Assembly: GCA_905221605.1 (NCBI GenBank)
Contig: CAJNDS010000807.1
Location: 1-64,000, forward strand
Direction of reading: 5' to 3'
Source: Symbiodinium natans
Taxonomy: Eukaryota > Sar > Dinophyceae > Suessiales > Symbiodiniaceae
Length of the DNA: 64,000 bases
In this document: positions 34,805 to 45,626 of the stretch, piece after piece
Numbering within the stretch: position 1 is the first letter of the stretch
How the letters are laid out: every line of letters begins with the position of its first letter
Made by a program: the position numbers and the translations under genes
Notes under the pieces: generated by a model
What the model saw: only the letters and a program-made list of their open reading frames with translations
Databases searched by the model: none
What the model was told of the DNA's origin: nothing

Positions 34805-35231
34805 GTGTGCGGTTGGAAAAGAGGGCCACCGAATTAATTATGTAAGGCGCTGCCCTGCACCTTTGGGATTTCTGTGGGATATTCTAGGCATGGATGGGCA
34901 CTCCAGAGATATTCTGCGCTGCAGGCACACTCTCTGCAGGATTCTTTGCGGGATTCGCTGTGGTGGACACTCCAGGAATATTCTGTAGGGCATTCTCACC
35001 GTGGGGTTGTTTTGTGGGTGGGATTCTCAAAACAGTGGGCACTCCAAAGAGAACTCTGCAGGATTCTCTGTGACCTTGTAGGAGACCCCAGGCGATAAGT
35101 AACTTTTAAGTGCAGGAGACCCGGGCGAGGAAGGGTGGGGAAAAGCCAACAAGCTGGATAATGCAGGCAGCAATGATTAACGCTGACATCGGGATGACTA
35201 GACTTTAGCATGTCTTCTGCAGAGCCCCCAG
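34805..35231 (+). other. Intron 1 of gene 2 (GT-AG, 427 nt)
   Basis: Begins GTGTGC and ends CCCCCAG. Joining the flanking exons in phase 0 gives DNKVQ-VVPLRVC, a natural TIR strand E. An alternative acceptor nine bases upstream (CTGCAG) would add three in-frame residues. The intron contains several loosely repeated GATATTCTGC/GGATTC stretches. Confidence 0.6.
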
Positions 35232-35486
35232 GTGGTGCCGCTGCGAGTCTGCAAGACGAGGCCATCCGAGCTATTGCCGCCCCATGGAGACCATCACCCC
35301 TTCGACAAGGATGGTGAGGCGCTGGCCCTGGTGCGCATGGCCATGCCAGCCAGCAAGGTCCATATCGACTGCTTGGCCGACGAGGACACGGCGCAGCTCT
35401 TGGAGGCAGGCGCCATCGCAGCGAAGATAGCGGCAGAGCTGCGCAAGGGCTCCGAGTCCGAGGCAGGGGCCCTGAAGCTCGTGCAG
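35232..35486 (+). CDS. TIR-like domain, C-terminal exon (gene 2)
   Basis: 85 codons in phase 0 at both ends. It opens VVPLRVCKTRPSELLPPHG, the beta-E strand and following loop of the TIR fold, continues HPFDKDGEALALVRMAMPAS and VHIDCLADEDTAQLLEAG, and ends in a helix with IAAKIAAELRKGSES. The hydrophobic VPLRV strand, the PP-HG loop and the final amphipathic helix complete the domain begun in the previous exon. The acceptor is CCCCCAG|G, the donor GTGCAG|GTCATG. Third-position GC is high, unlike the flanking introns. Confidence 0.62.
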
Positions 35487-36203
35487 GTCATGACTAGACA
35501 GTGCAAGCTGCGATCACAGTTCCTCGTTGACTGTTTCCCACAGCGCCCCTGCGCACACGGACTTGAGACTTGGGTCTGGATCTGTTGAGGGGGGCGCAGT
35601 CTTCTGGACATCATCGAAGCTTCGAGGAGGGTCGAAATGCGGGTGTAGCCCTGGGCGAGAGCGGCTGGGGAGGAATTTGGGGCTTGGGATCTCAGAGAGT
35701 GTCAAAGGCTCAGGGACTCAGGGAGCGGAATGAGCGCTAGACGAGTGACCCCAGAGCCTCGAATCGCCCTCTGCGATTCTACTGCCACCTGGTGTTATAT
35801 ATATATATATATAATCCCATATAAATAAGTCACTAAATCATAGAATAGAGCAGAATAGAATAGAATAGAATAGAATAGAATATGAAATGTGACCGGCGCC
35901 GCGGGACACTCAGCCTTGGGAGCCTTCAGTGCGCACGCGGGGGGGGGGGGGGGGGGGGGGGGAACATCAGTTGAGGCTACAGTCTGCGCGGGGCTGTTGA
36001 GGGGGGCGCAGTTGCCAGTCAGCCGCTAGTCCTCATCGAAGTTTCGATGCAGGGGCCTGTGCGCCCTGAAAACGTCCATCTCGGGGTTTCCAGAGGGTCA
36101 AAGGACTCTGGGGCGGAAGGTGCCATGTGGTGGAACGCTGGAAGAGCCAGCCCAGGGCCACGAGACCTCTCCTGGCGTCTCATGTGATTTGCTTTCCCTG
36201 CAG
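35487..36203 (+). other. Intron 2 of gene 2, rich in simple repeats
   Basis: 717 nt, GT...CCCTGCAG. It holds a (TA)n tract (35795-35813), an (AGAAT)n tract (35841-35882) and a run of 24 G (35939-35962). The last is a strong candidate for a G-quadruplex and for length variation. No dispersed ankyrin-intron modules are present. Confidence 0.6.
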
Positions 36204-36323
36204 GCCGAGGGCTCGGCTCCCGCCAGCCTGGAGCGCAAGTCGTCGGGCCATGGTGGGCCCATGACGCTCGGCCGCATGTTGTTTTATTGTGACCGTTGCG
36301 CTGTCGGGGTGGCCGTGGCCTAG
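36204..36323 (+). CDS. Linker exon of gene 2 (tentative)
   Basis: After the good acceptor TTTCCCTGCAG|G the phase-0 frame reads AEGSAPASLERKSSGHGGPM and runs to a TAG ending at 36323. If the gene continues to the ankyrin exons, the exon must end earlier: candidate donors are GT at 36253 (phase 1, GTGGGC) and GT at 36309 (phase 0, GTGGCC). If neither is used, this is the C terminus of a stand-alone TIR protein. The small, polar composition fits an interdomain linker. Confidence 0.38.
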   Translation, partial: AEGSAPASLERKSSGHGGPMTLGRMLFYCDRCAVGVAVA

Positions 36324-37255
36324 GCACGCCATGTGGAGGTTGCTGGGATGTCCTGACGACACCACAGCGACAAAGTCCCTTCGGGGTGCAGGGCCTAGTG
36401 TAGCTGAAGACTGGCAGCACATGCCTGTTTACAAGAAGGTTGGGCCCCAGGGGCTGGGATTCTCTGTAGGCCTCACTGTTGCATGAGTTCGGACGTTCCC
36501 CCTGGCGCGGAGGACCGAAAGCAGACATCCTAGATCCTAGATTGCTGCGCCACGTAAAGACATGAGCTGCCGGAGTGTTTGGAGGGGGTGTGCGGAGCTG
36601 CGCTGACAACAGCTAAGGCAGCAGGCGCAGGCTCAGGCCAAAGACGATGCACAGGCGCCGGGGCTGACGCTGCAGTAGGGCAGTGGGGCTTGTGGTGGCG
36701 ATTTTGGTGGAGAGCTTCGGCCTGACTTCCCTATCACAAAAATACTCATATAGTAGAATGCTCATGGCAGCTACAGCATGAGTTCCCCCGCGGAGCCGGT
36801 GTGAGGGAGCCCAGATGGGCACCGGCACAGAGACACGCTGCTCAGATCTTTCTGGCGCTCTCCCTTCCTCTCCTTCACGTTCTCTCTTTAATCCTGAATG
36901 AGGGCTCCAAGACGCAAGGGGTGAACAGACCACGCGTATGCTCTTGGTGATTGTAGTCATGTAGTCTGCGACAAACCAGCCACAGTCTCTGTGTTTCGCA
37001 AGCCGTGCTGCTTCGGGTAGGACGAGGGCTGGCATCTCTCCATGCAAAGGAAGTGTACTTTGCTAAGGGTTCGGGGTCCTCATCGGTTTCAGGACCTGGA
37101 GAAGGGAACTGAGAGTTCCACAAGCCAAGCATAGTCTGCATAGCCAAGCCACACATCTTTTTCCGCATCGGCTTCAGCCTGAGGGAGCCTGCAGCACCCT
37201 GAAAGCCTCGCCTTCGTACGGGCCTTATCGAAGAATGTGCTTTTTTATTTGGCAG

Positions 37256-37429
37256 GAGGCTGCTTTGGGCTCCAGCAGCTCGGCGGCCACCTTGGCCGGG
37301 CCGGCGGGCAGCGCGCTGCGCCCGGGGAAAGCCACGCCCAAGGCGCTTGGCGCGGGGAGTTCGGGAAAGCATCGGCGTGGAAGGAAACACGCTACGTGGC
37401 ACTGGACTTCGCCTCGAAAGCCATTCATG
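37256..37429 (+). CDS. Linker exon before the ankyrin repeats (tentative)
   Basis: Bounded by a strong acceptor (TTTTTTATTTGGCAG|G) and a strong donor (CATG|GTGAGC). The 58-codon span is open in two frames. Phase 0 gives a Gly/Ser/Ala linker (GSSSSAATLAGPAGSALRPG); phase 1 gives a stretch ending ETRYVALDFASKAIHG. Phase 1 joins cleanly to the ankyrin exon at 37633. Phase 0 joins cleanly if that exon instead starts at 37608, behind the pyrimidine-rich CCCCCCGGCAG. The sequence does not settle which is used. Confidence 0.4.
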
Positions 37430-37632
37430 GTGAGCCTTCCCACCTTGCGCCTGTTGCGAGGAGGAGCCCAAGCAAGGCAGCACAGCCGGCCAGAAGGGCC
37501 AAGGACAGCCTGCGGGAGTTGCGATGTAGGGGCTAGGGTCGCCTTCCGCCTTCCCTCCCCTTTCACATGTGCCTCATCATTCATCTCTTGCCCGGCCCCC
37601 CCGGCAGCCCAATGGGTTGGTCTGGTGCTCAG

Positions 37633-37712
37633 GCTGCGCCAACCTCCGCGAAGCCGCCAGAACTGGCGACCGGGAGTCCCTCGAGGCGCTGCTGGCCGAT
37701 GGCGCAGACAAG
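37633..37712 (+). CDS. First ankyrin exon of gene 2, with GT donor
   Basis: Reads CANLREAARTGDRESLEAL then LADGADK. It is the most diverged internal copy (NLREAA in place of TPLxxAA), as expected for an N-terminal capping repeat. It aligns without gaps to the 80-nt cassette, with acceptor GCTCAG|GC, but its donor is AAG|GTGCGC, the only canonical GT in the set. A second acceptor at 37608 would lengthen it to 105 nt and 35 codons. The surrounding DNA is not repeated, so it looks like the ancestral or least rearranged copy. Confidence 0.62.
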
Positions 37713-38636
37713 GTGCGCCTGATTTAGCAAGCGGACTTTCCTGATCACCTCCGTCAGCCAAAAGCATATACGAATAAACCGAAGTTTGATGCGGACAGCA
37801 AGGTGTAGTGAGGGCCGGAAACCATTCTTGCGATATCTGTGTTGAGCGTCAGGATCAGCAAGATGAAATGGGCCTGGCTCTCGGGCAGGGCTGCAAGGTT
37901 GAAGTTCGACAGAGTCAGCTTCCGCAAGCGGTGCCTTGCCCCATGCAGAAACTCCGGGCACGCTTCTGAAAATCAGGACAGTCAAACATACTGCACCCTA
38001 GCATAGCAGGACCTAGGATCCTCGACCCTAGCATTCCTTCTCCACCTTCTGTGGCTCTCTGAGACCGAGTAGTTGATTGAATTCTTTAGGCCTCCTGGCC
38101 CCATCATGAGTGCATGAGCTTTTGGCCTGCAGTTCCTGCTTTTCGCTGTTGTTGCTTGTCGACCCCCAAAAGTCCAGAAACACTTGGCTTTGAGAGTATT
38201 GGCTCCCAGTATTTCGAGTGGCAAGTGATGCAATCTCAGAGTTACCGCATGTTGTATGTGAAGGTTGCTCCGTGATTGGGATACTGGGATCTTCACACCC
38301 TGGGCATGAATTGGCCCCGAGGTTGCCGCAGATTGTTTTTGTGCAAAAGCACAGCATGTTTGCGCTAGAAGTTTGCTTTTTGGACGATGCAACAGTTGTG
38401 CAACTCTCACGCCTCCGACGTACTGTCCTGTCCACAAAAACCCATTTTGTCCAGAGCAACCATCTGCGCTCTCCAAAAAATGTAAAACCAATCTTCAGAG
38501 ACCTCTGGTCGGGAAGACTTTTTGTTCTTTCGGAGAGCACAGCCTGTTACAGCCTGTTTGCATTAAACCATTGGTCTTGTGGGACAGTAGAGCCGGTCCG
38601 CTGCGAAGCTTCCCTTGCTCGCGCTTTTGTACCGAG
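37713..38636. other. Intron of gene 2 without dispersed modules
   Basis: About 0.92 kb with no copies of the GTCGAC-core or TTCGGACCC modules and no recognised feature. A long pyrimidine-rich stretch (TTCCCTTGCTCGCGCTTTTG) leads into the next ankyrin acceptor. Confidence 0.5.
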
Positions 38637-38716
38637 GCGCGACCCCGCTCTACACCGCAGCGGAAAATGGCCAGCTGGAGTGCCTCCAGGCGCTGCTGAA
38701 AGCCGGCGCCAACAAG
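38637..38716 (+). CDS. Ankyrin-repeat exon, type A-like (gene 2)
   Basis: Reads ATPLYTAAENGQLECLQAL then LKAGANK. It has the best polypyrimidine tract of the set before the acceptor GTACCGAG|GC. The donor is AAG|GCGCTT. It differs from other type A copies at several positions and has a unique upstream flank, so it predates the recent amplification. Confidence 0.68.
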
Positions 38717-40272
38717 GCGCTTGGGCTGGGGCTCGATTACAGAGCTTTGCAAAACAACGGAGACATGAAATGAAAAAGAGCCGGTTCCATGCCGGGGCTC
38801 CGAAAAGCCTCACGCGCGGCCCAAATGGCAGAAAGCTTTGAGCTCGACGGGCTCCGCGTCGGAGTTGCAGAACTCAAGCCGTCCCTGAAGCCAAAGATGG
38901 AGAGAGATCCCCAAGCTCCGCTCGAGCCAGGGCATCAAAAGAAGTGAAGGCAAGGCGCCCCAAACTCCGTGTAGCCGCGTAGTCGCGCTTTCAAGAGGCG
39001 GCAAAATTTGTAGAACCCTGTAAGAGGCCCTCGGGAGCTCCAAGGCCTTCCAAAACTGCACAGCGCGCATCATCCGCAGAATTATATAGACGGTCCCCTT
39101 CTCCAACATAAAGCAGCATCAACTGGGATGTGTGTGCCCCTCCTGTCCCCCCCGGTTCCAGGACGCCCGCAAGAAGAATGGCCGGGCCCTCAAAGGGCCG
39201 CAGAGTGCCGCAGCCTTCGAGTTTTTGATCCTTCGCGCGCGCCGAGAAGCGCCGAGTCGACGTGTACAGCCATCTCGAAGGGGATGCGATGCGCTGCCGT
39301 AGAGCTACAGCATATACTCTGGTCACTGAAGTGGTTCTTCTTGTAGAGGTTTCTGGAAAGCTGGGGCTAGGGCTGGGGCGATTGAAAACACGCAGGCCCT
39401 GGAAACCCCCCACGAGACTTCCAAAACCCGGCAAAACTGCCCAGCACCGTCACATCTTCTCGATTTGCGCGCGAGCTTGAGCCAATCACGTTTGGCACAG
39501 TTGATGGTTCAGGGAGGGAAAGTGCGTACCATCCTTGCAGGCAGTGCTGCCGTGACAGGGTCCAGGCTGCACGATTTCTTCGACCACACACGCTCTCCGA
39601 AAGTTTGAATGAATCTGTTGTTTTTGTCCGAGGCAAACTCAGCCCAACCTTAAACTTCTGACGCCAGACCTGCAAGCCTAAACCCTCGAATCACAAATAG
39701 CTTCGGACGGAACCTGTCAGATTTCAGTTCTCAACCCTCAGCCCTTTATTGCTTTTCCCTAAGCGCCGTGTTCAATAGTGACAACAACAACGGCCTTCTG
39801 CTCAAGTAGTTTTAGGTCTATATAGGGAGGAATGTTTCATGGCATCGGCTCACCGCTCGTTTTCATTTCCCAGCCCACTCCCCCCCTACCAATCATCGAA
39901 GCTTAGCCGTCAAGACGAAGCACAGCAGGAGCCTTCACGGGCGGGTTAAGGATGCGCCTGTACTGCCTGTCCCGCACGTTGCACGCAGCTGCGCGACCAT
40001 TTCGGATCCTTTCAAGAGAGGGCTTTCGTCAAAAGAGCAACTCGACCCGAAAGGGTGGGTTTGCTCCTGGCGCCTGAAACTGGTTCCCGGAACAGACACA
40101 TCCAGTAGCCAAGCGGAACCCAGACCCTGAACCTTCCAAAGCGGGCCAAATCGTGGCGAGGTTTTTTGGAGAGATCTTTCTGCAAATGTGACCTCTTTCG
40201 CGCTGCGCAGCATTGCAGTCGGTCCGGTGTGCGAAGCGGCAGACCGGCGCTTCCTATGCCCTCCGGCCCCAG
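38717..40272. repeat. Repeat-filled intron block
   Basis: First appearance of the dispersed modules in gene 2: a GTCGAC-core module (39195-39360), then from about 39560 the upstream part of a type B unit, closely similar to 16.3-16.7 kb and 53.4-54.0 kb. Confidence 0.6.
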
Positions 40273-40352
40273 GCTGGACCCCGCTCCACATCGCAGCGCA
40301 CAAGGGCCACCTCGCGTGCCTGGAGGCGCTGCTCCGCGCGGGCGCCGAGAAG
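40273..40352 (+). CDS. Ankyrin-repeat exon, type B (gene 2)
   Basis: Reads WTPLHIAAHKGHLACLEAL then LRAGAEK. The acceptor region, GCCCTCCGGCCCCAG|GC, carries an insertion relative to other type B copies, which shows that upstream length varies while the AG|GC point is kept. Donor AAG|GCGCGA. Confidence 0.67.
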
Positions 40353-40710
40353 GCGCGAGGGTTTGGGTCTGCGGTGTTCAAGCTGCAACGGGCATGGAGA
40401 GGGAAGGAGAGAGACACAAGGGGCGGCCGGCTCCGAAAGAAGCTGCTTCCAATACAGAGTGGCAAAACGGAGTCAGGGAGAGAACTGCTGCATGCTTCAA
40501 CCTGAAAGTTCCTCTCCTGTACCCAAAGGTCCCCCCAAGATCTCAGGCCCTCAAGAAAGAGTGTTCTGAAGCCTCATCAGCCTTTTGCAACCTTCTCATT
40601 CTCTCAGCTCGGAGTGAAACGATCTTTTGCAATGTAACGTAGCAGGGGCAGTCTCCGATATATGTTCCAGTGAAGTCGATCCTTCAGAACAGCCCCGTGT
40701 TGAGTAGGGT

Positions 40711-41581
40711 TTTGAGTCCAATGAGAGCGAGGAAAGGCCCCACGAGAACATGTTGGGGAGGCATGCCAGCCTAGAACTGGGGCGAAGGGGGTGCGGCCTG
40801 CATCGGCCTGCGGCAGGATTGGCTCCAAGTGCCTCCTCGATTAGGCAGAACTCCCACACGTCCGGGTAACCCCGGGTTCGGACCCTCGCAAGCCCCATGC
40901 TGCGTCAATCGTGATTTGGCTGACTTCCCAGACGTTCTCCGGAGAGAGTGGCGCACATCCATCAACAAAAGACAAGGTCTAAGGAAGCGGAGGGCCCGCA
41001 GCGGTCCTGAGAAATGGCCTCACCGAACGGGAGGCCCAAAGCTACCAGGGGCCATGAAGGAAAGACTTCGCAAGCTCTTATCGGCCTCACATTCGACGAG
41101 TCGCCCGCAATGAAACGATGGGGCATGCCGCCTTCGCTTCCACCCACCACATCTCCAAAGAAGCTGCACGGCGCGCGCCATCTGCCGATCCCCACGCCTT
41201 TTAGATAGATACCGATCCACACGCCTTATAGATAGATACAATACACACGCATCGTTCCTGAAGTGTTGACGGGACCCCCTCAGAGCAAATCTATGTTTTG
41301 TTATAAGTCCCCCACCCATACCTAGACGTTTCCCATCTCCAACATAAGCCTTGCCTCGAAAGCACCCTCCCGAGTTGCACGCCCGCTTTTCCACCCCCCT
41401 GGTGCCAGGACGCTCGCCTGGAGAGCGGCCCGGGGCCTCAAGGGCCGCAGAGTGCTGCAGCCTTCGCTTGTTTTTTTTTTCTTTCCTTCGCGCGCCGGGA
41501 AGCGCCGAGTCGACGTGCGCAGAAGGCAGGGGATCGCAGGGGGAGCATACACCCATCTCGAAGGGGGAGGCGATGCGCTGC
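40711..41581. repeat. 871-bp block identical to 54512-55382
   Basis: No difference was found on reading the two copies side by side (offset 13801), including a run of ten T near 41471. It contains a TTCGGACCCTCGC module and a GTCGAC-core module. Both ends are sharp: flanking sequences diverge within a base or two. This points to a very recent duplication or gene conversion, or to an assembly artefact. Confidence 0.88.
40860..41250 (+). repeat. Exemplar of the TTCGGACCCTCGC module
   Basis: Module order: CCCCGGGTTCGGACCCTCGC, GTGGCGCACATCCATCAA, CACCGAACGGGAGGCCC, CGACGAGTCGCCCGCAATGA, CGCGCCATCTGCCGATCCCC, then ATACACACGCATCGTTCCTG. Other copies begin near 7915, 10790, 20005, 54661 and 57590. 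It is usually followed within ~200 bp by the GTCGAC-core module, so the two move as a pair. Confidence 0.82.
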
Positions 41582-42952
41582 CCATCTCGAAGGGGGCGGC
41601 GATGTGCTGCTGCACAGATACAGCATATATACTGTACTGTAGTCACTGGAGTGTTTCTTTGTGTCGAGGTTTCTCGACATCAGTTGGGGCTGCTGGGGCT
41701 AGGGCGACTGAAAAGACCGGGCCTTTACTGCAAATGTCTGTTGGCAGAACCCCCATGCAGACACAGAGAGGTCCAGAAATCTCAGCCTCCGATGTCCCCC
41801 CAAAAACTGCCTGGCACTGTCACTTCTTCTCGGTTTGCGCGCACATCTTGCAGCAGGGGCATGTGCTCGAAAGACTTAAACAAGCTTTCTCCCAGAAAGG
41901 CGAGCTGCCGCAATGCGAGCATGTCGGTCATGCCATCAGCCGAAGGGGTCCAGGGAATCTGGGTTCGGGCCTGGGCATGCATGGGAATGTTCCTCAGTTT
42001 GTTAAGGGCCTTCAAAGGAATGACTTTGGAGGGTTGGCAGTCTGAAACGGGGGTCTCCTCACCTACTCAGACCTATTCAGACCTTTTCCCTACCTCTTTC
42101 CTTCGGTCCTAGAGGGCCGCGGGGCTCATGCTTGGAGATGGTTCACTCTCCTCTTTCGTAATGAGAAAAGCACGCGCGATCACGCGCGTTTACCTTGAAC
42201 ACTGAAGGATGCGTTCCCCTCTTTATCCACCATTTTAGACCCCCAAAAGGTCTGAGTTAGCCTGGCCTTCAGGTTTTTTCTGCCGTGTGGAGACGGGGAG
42301 ACGGAAAGGTCTGTAAAGCGTAGCCTCTGAATCCCTACAAAGTTTTTGAAAAGCGGGGCTTTCTCCCGGCCTCAGCCTTCGGGATGCTCACAGCGTTTGT
42401 CATGAGCACTGTCGATGACACTATAGGGACTGTTTTGGGAACCGGGGTTCAGGGCCTGTGGTGCCACTGGGACTTTTTCAGTTCGCCAAGAATTCTGAAA
42501 TGGGACGTTTGGAGGGTGGGGTTGGGGCCTTGAGCGTCTGCCGTGTGCGGGAGAACCTACCCCTTACCCCCCTCCCCCCCCCGAGCAGCTGCCGAAGGGG
42601 ACCAGGCAACCTGGGTTCGAGCCTGGGCACCCGTGGAACTTTCTCAGTGTCAAGTTTGCAAAGGGGAACATTTTGTGAACCGGGGGGCTTCTAAGCAAGA
42701 AGGATGGCGCACCCCGAAATTGAGGGGTTACCAGAACGAGGGAACGAAGGGTCCATAAGGCAAAGAGCCCTGGAAGAGGCTCAGCCAGGCACCAGAACTC
42801 CAAAGCTCCCGTCCAGCTTCTGCGAGCTTGCCCCAAGATCCCACTCCCCATATTCAGCAGGGTAAACGGTAAACGCATCGTAAACGCGAGCAGGCTAATG
42901 ATACGAACGGCCTGGGAAAATATTGTGTTCCGTGCGTGGGTCTTGGCCCCAG

Positions 42953-43032
42953 GCGCGACCCCGCTCTTCATCGCAGCGATGAACGGCCAGCTGGAGTGCC
43001 TCCGGGCGCTGCTGAACGCCGGCGCCGACAAG
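42953..43032 (+). CDS. Ankyrin-repeat exon, type A (gene 2)
   Basis: Reads ATPLFIAAMNGQLECLRAL then LNAGADK. The acceptor is GCCCCAG|GC, with CAG where most type A copies have GAG, and the donor AAG|GCGGCG. Confidence 0.66.
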
Positions 43033-45546
43033 GCGGCGGGGGGTTGTAGGGCTCGGTTTCGGAGGTTTGCATGGTTTGCAAAATAAGATACATACGGGAC
43101 ATCTCGTTGAAGGCCTCAGCCATGGCCCGAAGGGCCCGAAGCCCCGGACTTGAAGGCTCCACACCGGAGTTGCAGAACTCAGGCCGTCCCTAAATGCCAA
43201 GATGAGACAGGGATCCCCTAACTCTACTCGAGCAGCAATGGCCCACAGCCCCAGCGCAGCCCGCACCACAGGCTGGCAAGCAGCAAGCAGTCAGGTACCC
43301 AAACTTAAACAAACAGCAGGGGCAGGTTGCGGCGAGAGCTCGAAAGAACGCCTGGCAGCGGCTTTCAAAGTGGCTTTGTTCAAAGCCTTTTTTTTTCAGA
43401 AGGCCTTCGTAAGGGGGAGCTCCAAGGTGCCTTCTCTTACATCCACGTTTCCGAAAACTGCACAGTGCACACCATCCCCTCCATTGTTGACGAGACCGTG
43501 ACGAGACCCTCTCAAAAAGAGCTATGTCTAAGAAGATGTCCGGGCCCGTATTTAGAAGCCCTGCCGCGAAGCACCTCCCGAAATTTGTGCACCCTCCTTC
43601 CCCTCTGGTCCAGGACGCTGGCAGGCATGATGGTCAGGGCCTCGAGGGCCGCAGTGTGCCAGCCTTCGCTGTTTTTCTCCTTCGCGCGCCGAGAAGCGCC
43701 GAGTCGACATGCACAGAAACGGGGATTTTTTGGAGGGTTGGCGTACTGAGACCTGTTCCCCCTACCTGTTTCCTAGTAGGGTCCTAGAACGCTCCGGGGC
43801 TCACGCATGCGGCTAACTTGTGTGAAGCCGGGATCTGGGCCTTGTGGCAAGCAGGCGGAACCCCCTCAATTCCGCCAAGCCAAGGGGTCTGGAAAGGGAT
43901 GTTTGGGATGGTCGGGGTTTTGGGGCTGCCCAGGGGGGTGGGTCACTGCAGGCGGTTCATGTACCTTGAAGTTCCTTGAAGGGTGCACGCTGCCCAGGTC
44001 TTTCATAGGGTTCCCGACGGCTTGGGGAAGCCCCGATTTCAGACCCCATGCCGATTCAGAGCCCAAGAAGGTTTTAAACGAGCGCCGCTCCAGGCCAACC
44101 TGAGGGGTTTGCGTGGGGAGGCGGGGAGACAGAAAGGTCGAAGGCACACAGCCATGGCCCTGCCCGGAAACCTCCCACTAAGACTCCAAAGCCCGTCACA
44201 ACTGGAGCATGCCCTGCAAAGTTGAGCCTTGACAGGGTCCAGGCTGCACTTTTCCTTCGACCACGCTCCCCAAGAGTTTGAAGCTATTTTTTGGCCACGC
44301 TCTGGGCGGCCATTGAGCAGACACGTGGGTGAGGTAATGCAAGCTGAGAGTGCAAGCATGGTGTATGTGGTGTATGTGGAGTCTGCTCCCTGAAAATCGG
44401 GAGGTGCGTTTGTCCTGCGGGGGCCGAACTTGGTTTCGGCGTGTGGTGCTAGTGGGAATCCCCCCAGTTCAGCCAAGGGCTCTGAAATAGGATGCTTGGG
44501 GGAGGGGGGGGGGGCGGGCTGGAGCTGCCTGGGGCTCACGCACGCAAGTCGGTTTATGCAAGCACGTGCACACCTTGAAATCTGAAGTTTGCAAAGGTCC
44601 GTTCTTGAGCTGACGTCTGGAGAGCCCCCATTGAAGACCCATTAGGACTTTGCAAGGTCCTCCCCCCTTCACACCCCGAAATTGAGGGGTTACCAGAACG
44701 AGGGAACGAAGGGTCCATAAGGCAAGGAGCCCTGGAAGAGGCCCAGCCAGGCACCAGAACTCCAAAGCCCCATCAGCTGGGGATGCTGGGGCTAGGGCGA
44801 TTGAAAAGAGTAAATGTCTGTAGCCCCATTCAGACACAGGGAGGTCCAAAAATCGCAGCCTCCGATGTCCCCCAAAAACTGCCTGGCACTGTCACTTCTT
44901 CTCGGTGTGCGCACTGCAGCAGGGGCATCGCAGTGCTCGAGAGATGTAAAAAAAAACAAGCTGTCTTCCCAGAAAGGCGAGCTGCCGTAATGCGAGTGTG
45001 TCGCAGCCGAAGGGGTCCAGGGAATGTGGGTTCGGGCCTGGGCATGCGTGGGAATTTTTCTCAATTTGTTAAGCGTCTTCAAAGGGGAACTTTGGAGGGT
45101 TGGGGTCTGAAAAAACGGGGGACTCCTCACCTACTCAGACCTATTCAAACCTTTTCCCTACCCTTTTCCTGAGATCCTGGAGGCCACCGGGGCTCACGCT
45201 TGGAGATGGTTCGCTCTCCTCTTATGAAAAAAGCACACGCGTTTGCCTTGAACTCTGAAGGATGCGTTCCCCTCTTTACCCACCATTGTAGACCACCCCA
45301 ATAGGTCTGAGTGGGGTAGCCCGGCCTTCAGGTGGTCCCTGCCCCTGCCGTGGGCAGAAGGGGGAGACGGACAGGTCTATAACGCATGGCCTCTGCATGC
45401 CCAGAGCAACTCCAAAGCCCTCAAAGCTGTCAGCAGTGGCAAAGGAACACAAAAGCTGAAGTGGTTGAAAAAAAGTGGGGCTCTCTTTTATTGGCTTCAG
45501 CCTCGCTGCCTGGGAAAACATTGTGTTCCATGGGTCTTGGCCCGAG
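43033..45546. repeat. Repeat-filled intron block
   Basis: Matches the sequence after the exons at 23088, 25043 and 49377 as far as about 44.78 kb, then joins a module that leads to the next type A exon and is shared with 13.8-14.5 kb. It includes a GTCGAC core (43705) and an interrupted G tract (G11 at 44504-44514). Confidence 0.6.
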
Positions 45547-45626
45547 GCGCGACCCCGCTCTACGTCGCAGCGGAGAAAGGCCAGCTGGAGTGCCTCGGGG
45601 CGCTGCTGAACGCCGGCGCCGACAAG
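45547..45626 (+). CDS. Ankyrin-repeat exon, type A (gene 2)
   Basis: Reads ATPLYVAAEKGQLECLGAL then LNAGADK. The second-helix arginine is replaced by glycine. Acceptor CCCGAG|GC, donor AAG|GCGCTC. A short deletion just upstream removes part of the usual AACGCGAGCAGGCTAATG flank but leaves the acceptor. Confidence 0.63.

Larger units (their letters stand above)
40353..42952. repeat. Repeat-filled intron block
   Basis: Contains the block 40711-41581, which is duplicated without visible change at 54.5 kb, the continuation of the GTCGAC-core module to about 41.9 kb, a close copy of the 11.6-12.6 kb arrangement to 42.7 kb, and the segment that precedes type A exons. Confidence 0.6.

Noticed and set aside
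38218-38841. 207-codon + strand frame upstream of an ankyrin exon
   Set aside because: It passes through the ankyrin exon in the wrong frame, so it is a chance frame across an intron and exon.
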